From: a bacterium
GTDB lineage: Bacteria; Vulcanimicrobiota; Xenobia; Xenobiales; Xenobiaceae
Length of the DNA stretch: 5,996 bases
Direction: 5' to 3'
NCBI GenBank assembly: GCA_022839105.1
Contig: JALHDH010000154.1
Span: 1 to 5,996, forward strand
The translations under genes were made by a program, and so were the position numbers. Under the pieces are notes generated by a model. It did no database searches and had not been told where the DNA came from. It saw only the letters and a list, made by a program, of their open reading frames with translations. Position 1 is the first letter of the stretch. Every line of letters begins with the position of its first letter. Shown one piece after another: positions 5,640 to 5,996 of the stretch.

Positions 5640-5996
5640 ATGACCGCCTCCGGCGAAGCGACCGGGATGCAAGCCTACGATCCCGAGGAATTCCGCCGCT
5701 TCGGCCACGCCGCCGTCGACCTGCTCGCCGACTCCCTGAGCCAGGCCCAGAGCGGCATCGGGCCCGTCCTGCCGCCCCGGAGGCCTGAGGCCGTGCTGGA
5801 GCGGTGGCCCGCCCCAACGGAGCGCCAGCCCCTGCTGGAAACCCTCCGGCAGGCCCTGGAGCAATCCAACCACCTGCACCACCCCCGGTACCTGGGGCAC
5901 CAGGTGTCGGCGCCCCTCCCGGCGGCCGCGCTCTGCGATCTGGTGGGGTCGCTGCTGAACAACGGGACTGCGGTCTTCGAGATGGGGCCCGTGACC
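5640..5996 (+). CDS. Pyridoxal-phosphate-dependent decarboxylase (group II / aromatic-L-amino-acid decarboxylase-like), N-terminal part, runs off right edge
   Basis: The 119 codons visible are open to the end of the window. After a short leader the protein reads YDPEEFRRFGHAAVDLLADSL, then GPVLPPRRPEAVLERWP, then NHLHHPRYLGHQVSAPLP, then LVGSLLNNGTAVFEMGPVT. This is the N-terminal arrangement of group II PLP-dependent decarboxylases: a helical dimerisation segment, then the HPRYxGHQ and LNNGxAVxEMGP substrate-site region. The PLP-binding Lys lies outside the window, so the substrate cannot be predicted. The start could be ATG 5640 or ATG 5667; neither has a good Shine-Dalgarno. The same frame is open back to the brxHI stop, but those residues do not look like protein. 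It is separated from brxHI by 96 bases and is probably an ordinary metabolic gene outside the brxD-brxHI operon, marking the right boundary of that module. Confidence 0.82.
   Translation, partial: MTASGEATGMQAYDPEEFRRFGHAAVDLLADSLSQAQSGIGPVLPPRRPEAVLERWPAPTERQPLLETLRQALEQSNHLHHPRYLGHQVSAPLPAAALCDLVGSLLNNGTAVFEMGPVT

Noticed and set aside
4925..5788. A 287-codon + strand frame across the helicase end and decarboxylase start
   Set aside because: It is an out-of-frame Arg/Pro/Gly-rich shadow overlapping two better-supported genes.
3177..5900. A 907-codon open frame on the minus strand
   Set aside because: It lies antisense to the well-supported helicase and spans the brxD end, the helicase and the decarboxylase start. 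Its sequence is low-complexity with no recognisable motif, as expected of an antisense shadow in GC-rich DNA.
1..5996. CRISPR array, tRNA, rRNA, insertion sequence or attachment site
   Set aside because: No regularly spaced repeats, no tRNA-like fold, no rRNA sequence, no transposase motif and no terminal inverted repeats with target duplication were found on reading the window.

Overview
The window is about 6 kb of very GC-rich bacterial DNA, strongly GC-biased at third codon positions, with all recognisable genes on the + strand. No rRNA or other taxonomic marker is present. The base composition, a large HNH protein of the kind common in Deltaproteobacteria/Myxococcota and Acidobacteriota, and a group II PLP decarboxylase all fit one of those soil-type phyla, but this is only a weak inference.

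Layout. (1) Positions 1 to about 1910 hold the remains of one long HNH-endonuclease-type gene that enters from the left edge. Its pieces lie in three successive reading frames: the end of a first helical region in frame 2, a second helical region in frame 1, and the HNH nuclease domain in frame 3. The second break coincides with a cluster of three tight hairpins (1369-1435). (2) Positions 1911-2029 are a short GC-palindromic spacer ending in a strong Shine-Dalgarno sequence. (3) Positions 2030-5543 hold an intact two-gene operon. The first gene is a BrxD-type P-loop ATPase (DUF2791 / BREX ATP-binding family). One base after its stop begins a BrxHI-type Lhr-like superfamily 2 helicase. (4) Positions 5437-5540, at the helicase 3' end, form a C-rich then G-rich stretch with a G8 run and several further G runs. 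(5) From about 5640 to the right edge lies the first 119 codons of a pyridoxal-phosphate-dependent decarboxylase, an ordinary metabolic gene.

How it fits together. BrxD and BrxHI are accessory components of type 2 BREX phage-defence loci, where they accompany PglW, PglX, PglY and PglZ. Here the pair is closely flanked by a decayed HNH gene and a metabolic gene, and no methyltransferase, PglZ phosphatase or PglY/BrxC ATPase is visible. The pair therefore looks like a free-standing ATPase-helicase module, or a partial defence locus. This is the most interesting feature of the window. Both genes keep every catalytic motif I looked for, so they appear functional, while the neighbouring nuclease gene is broken.
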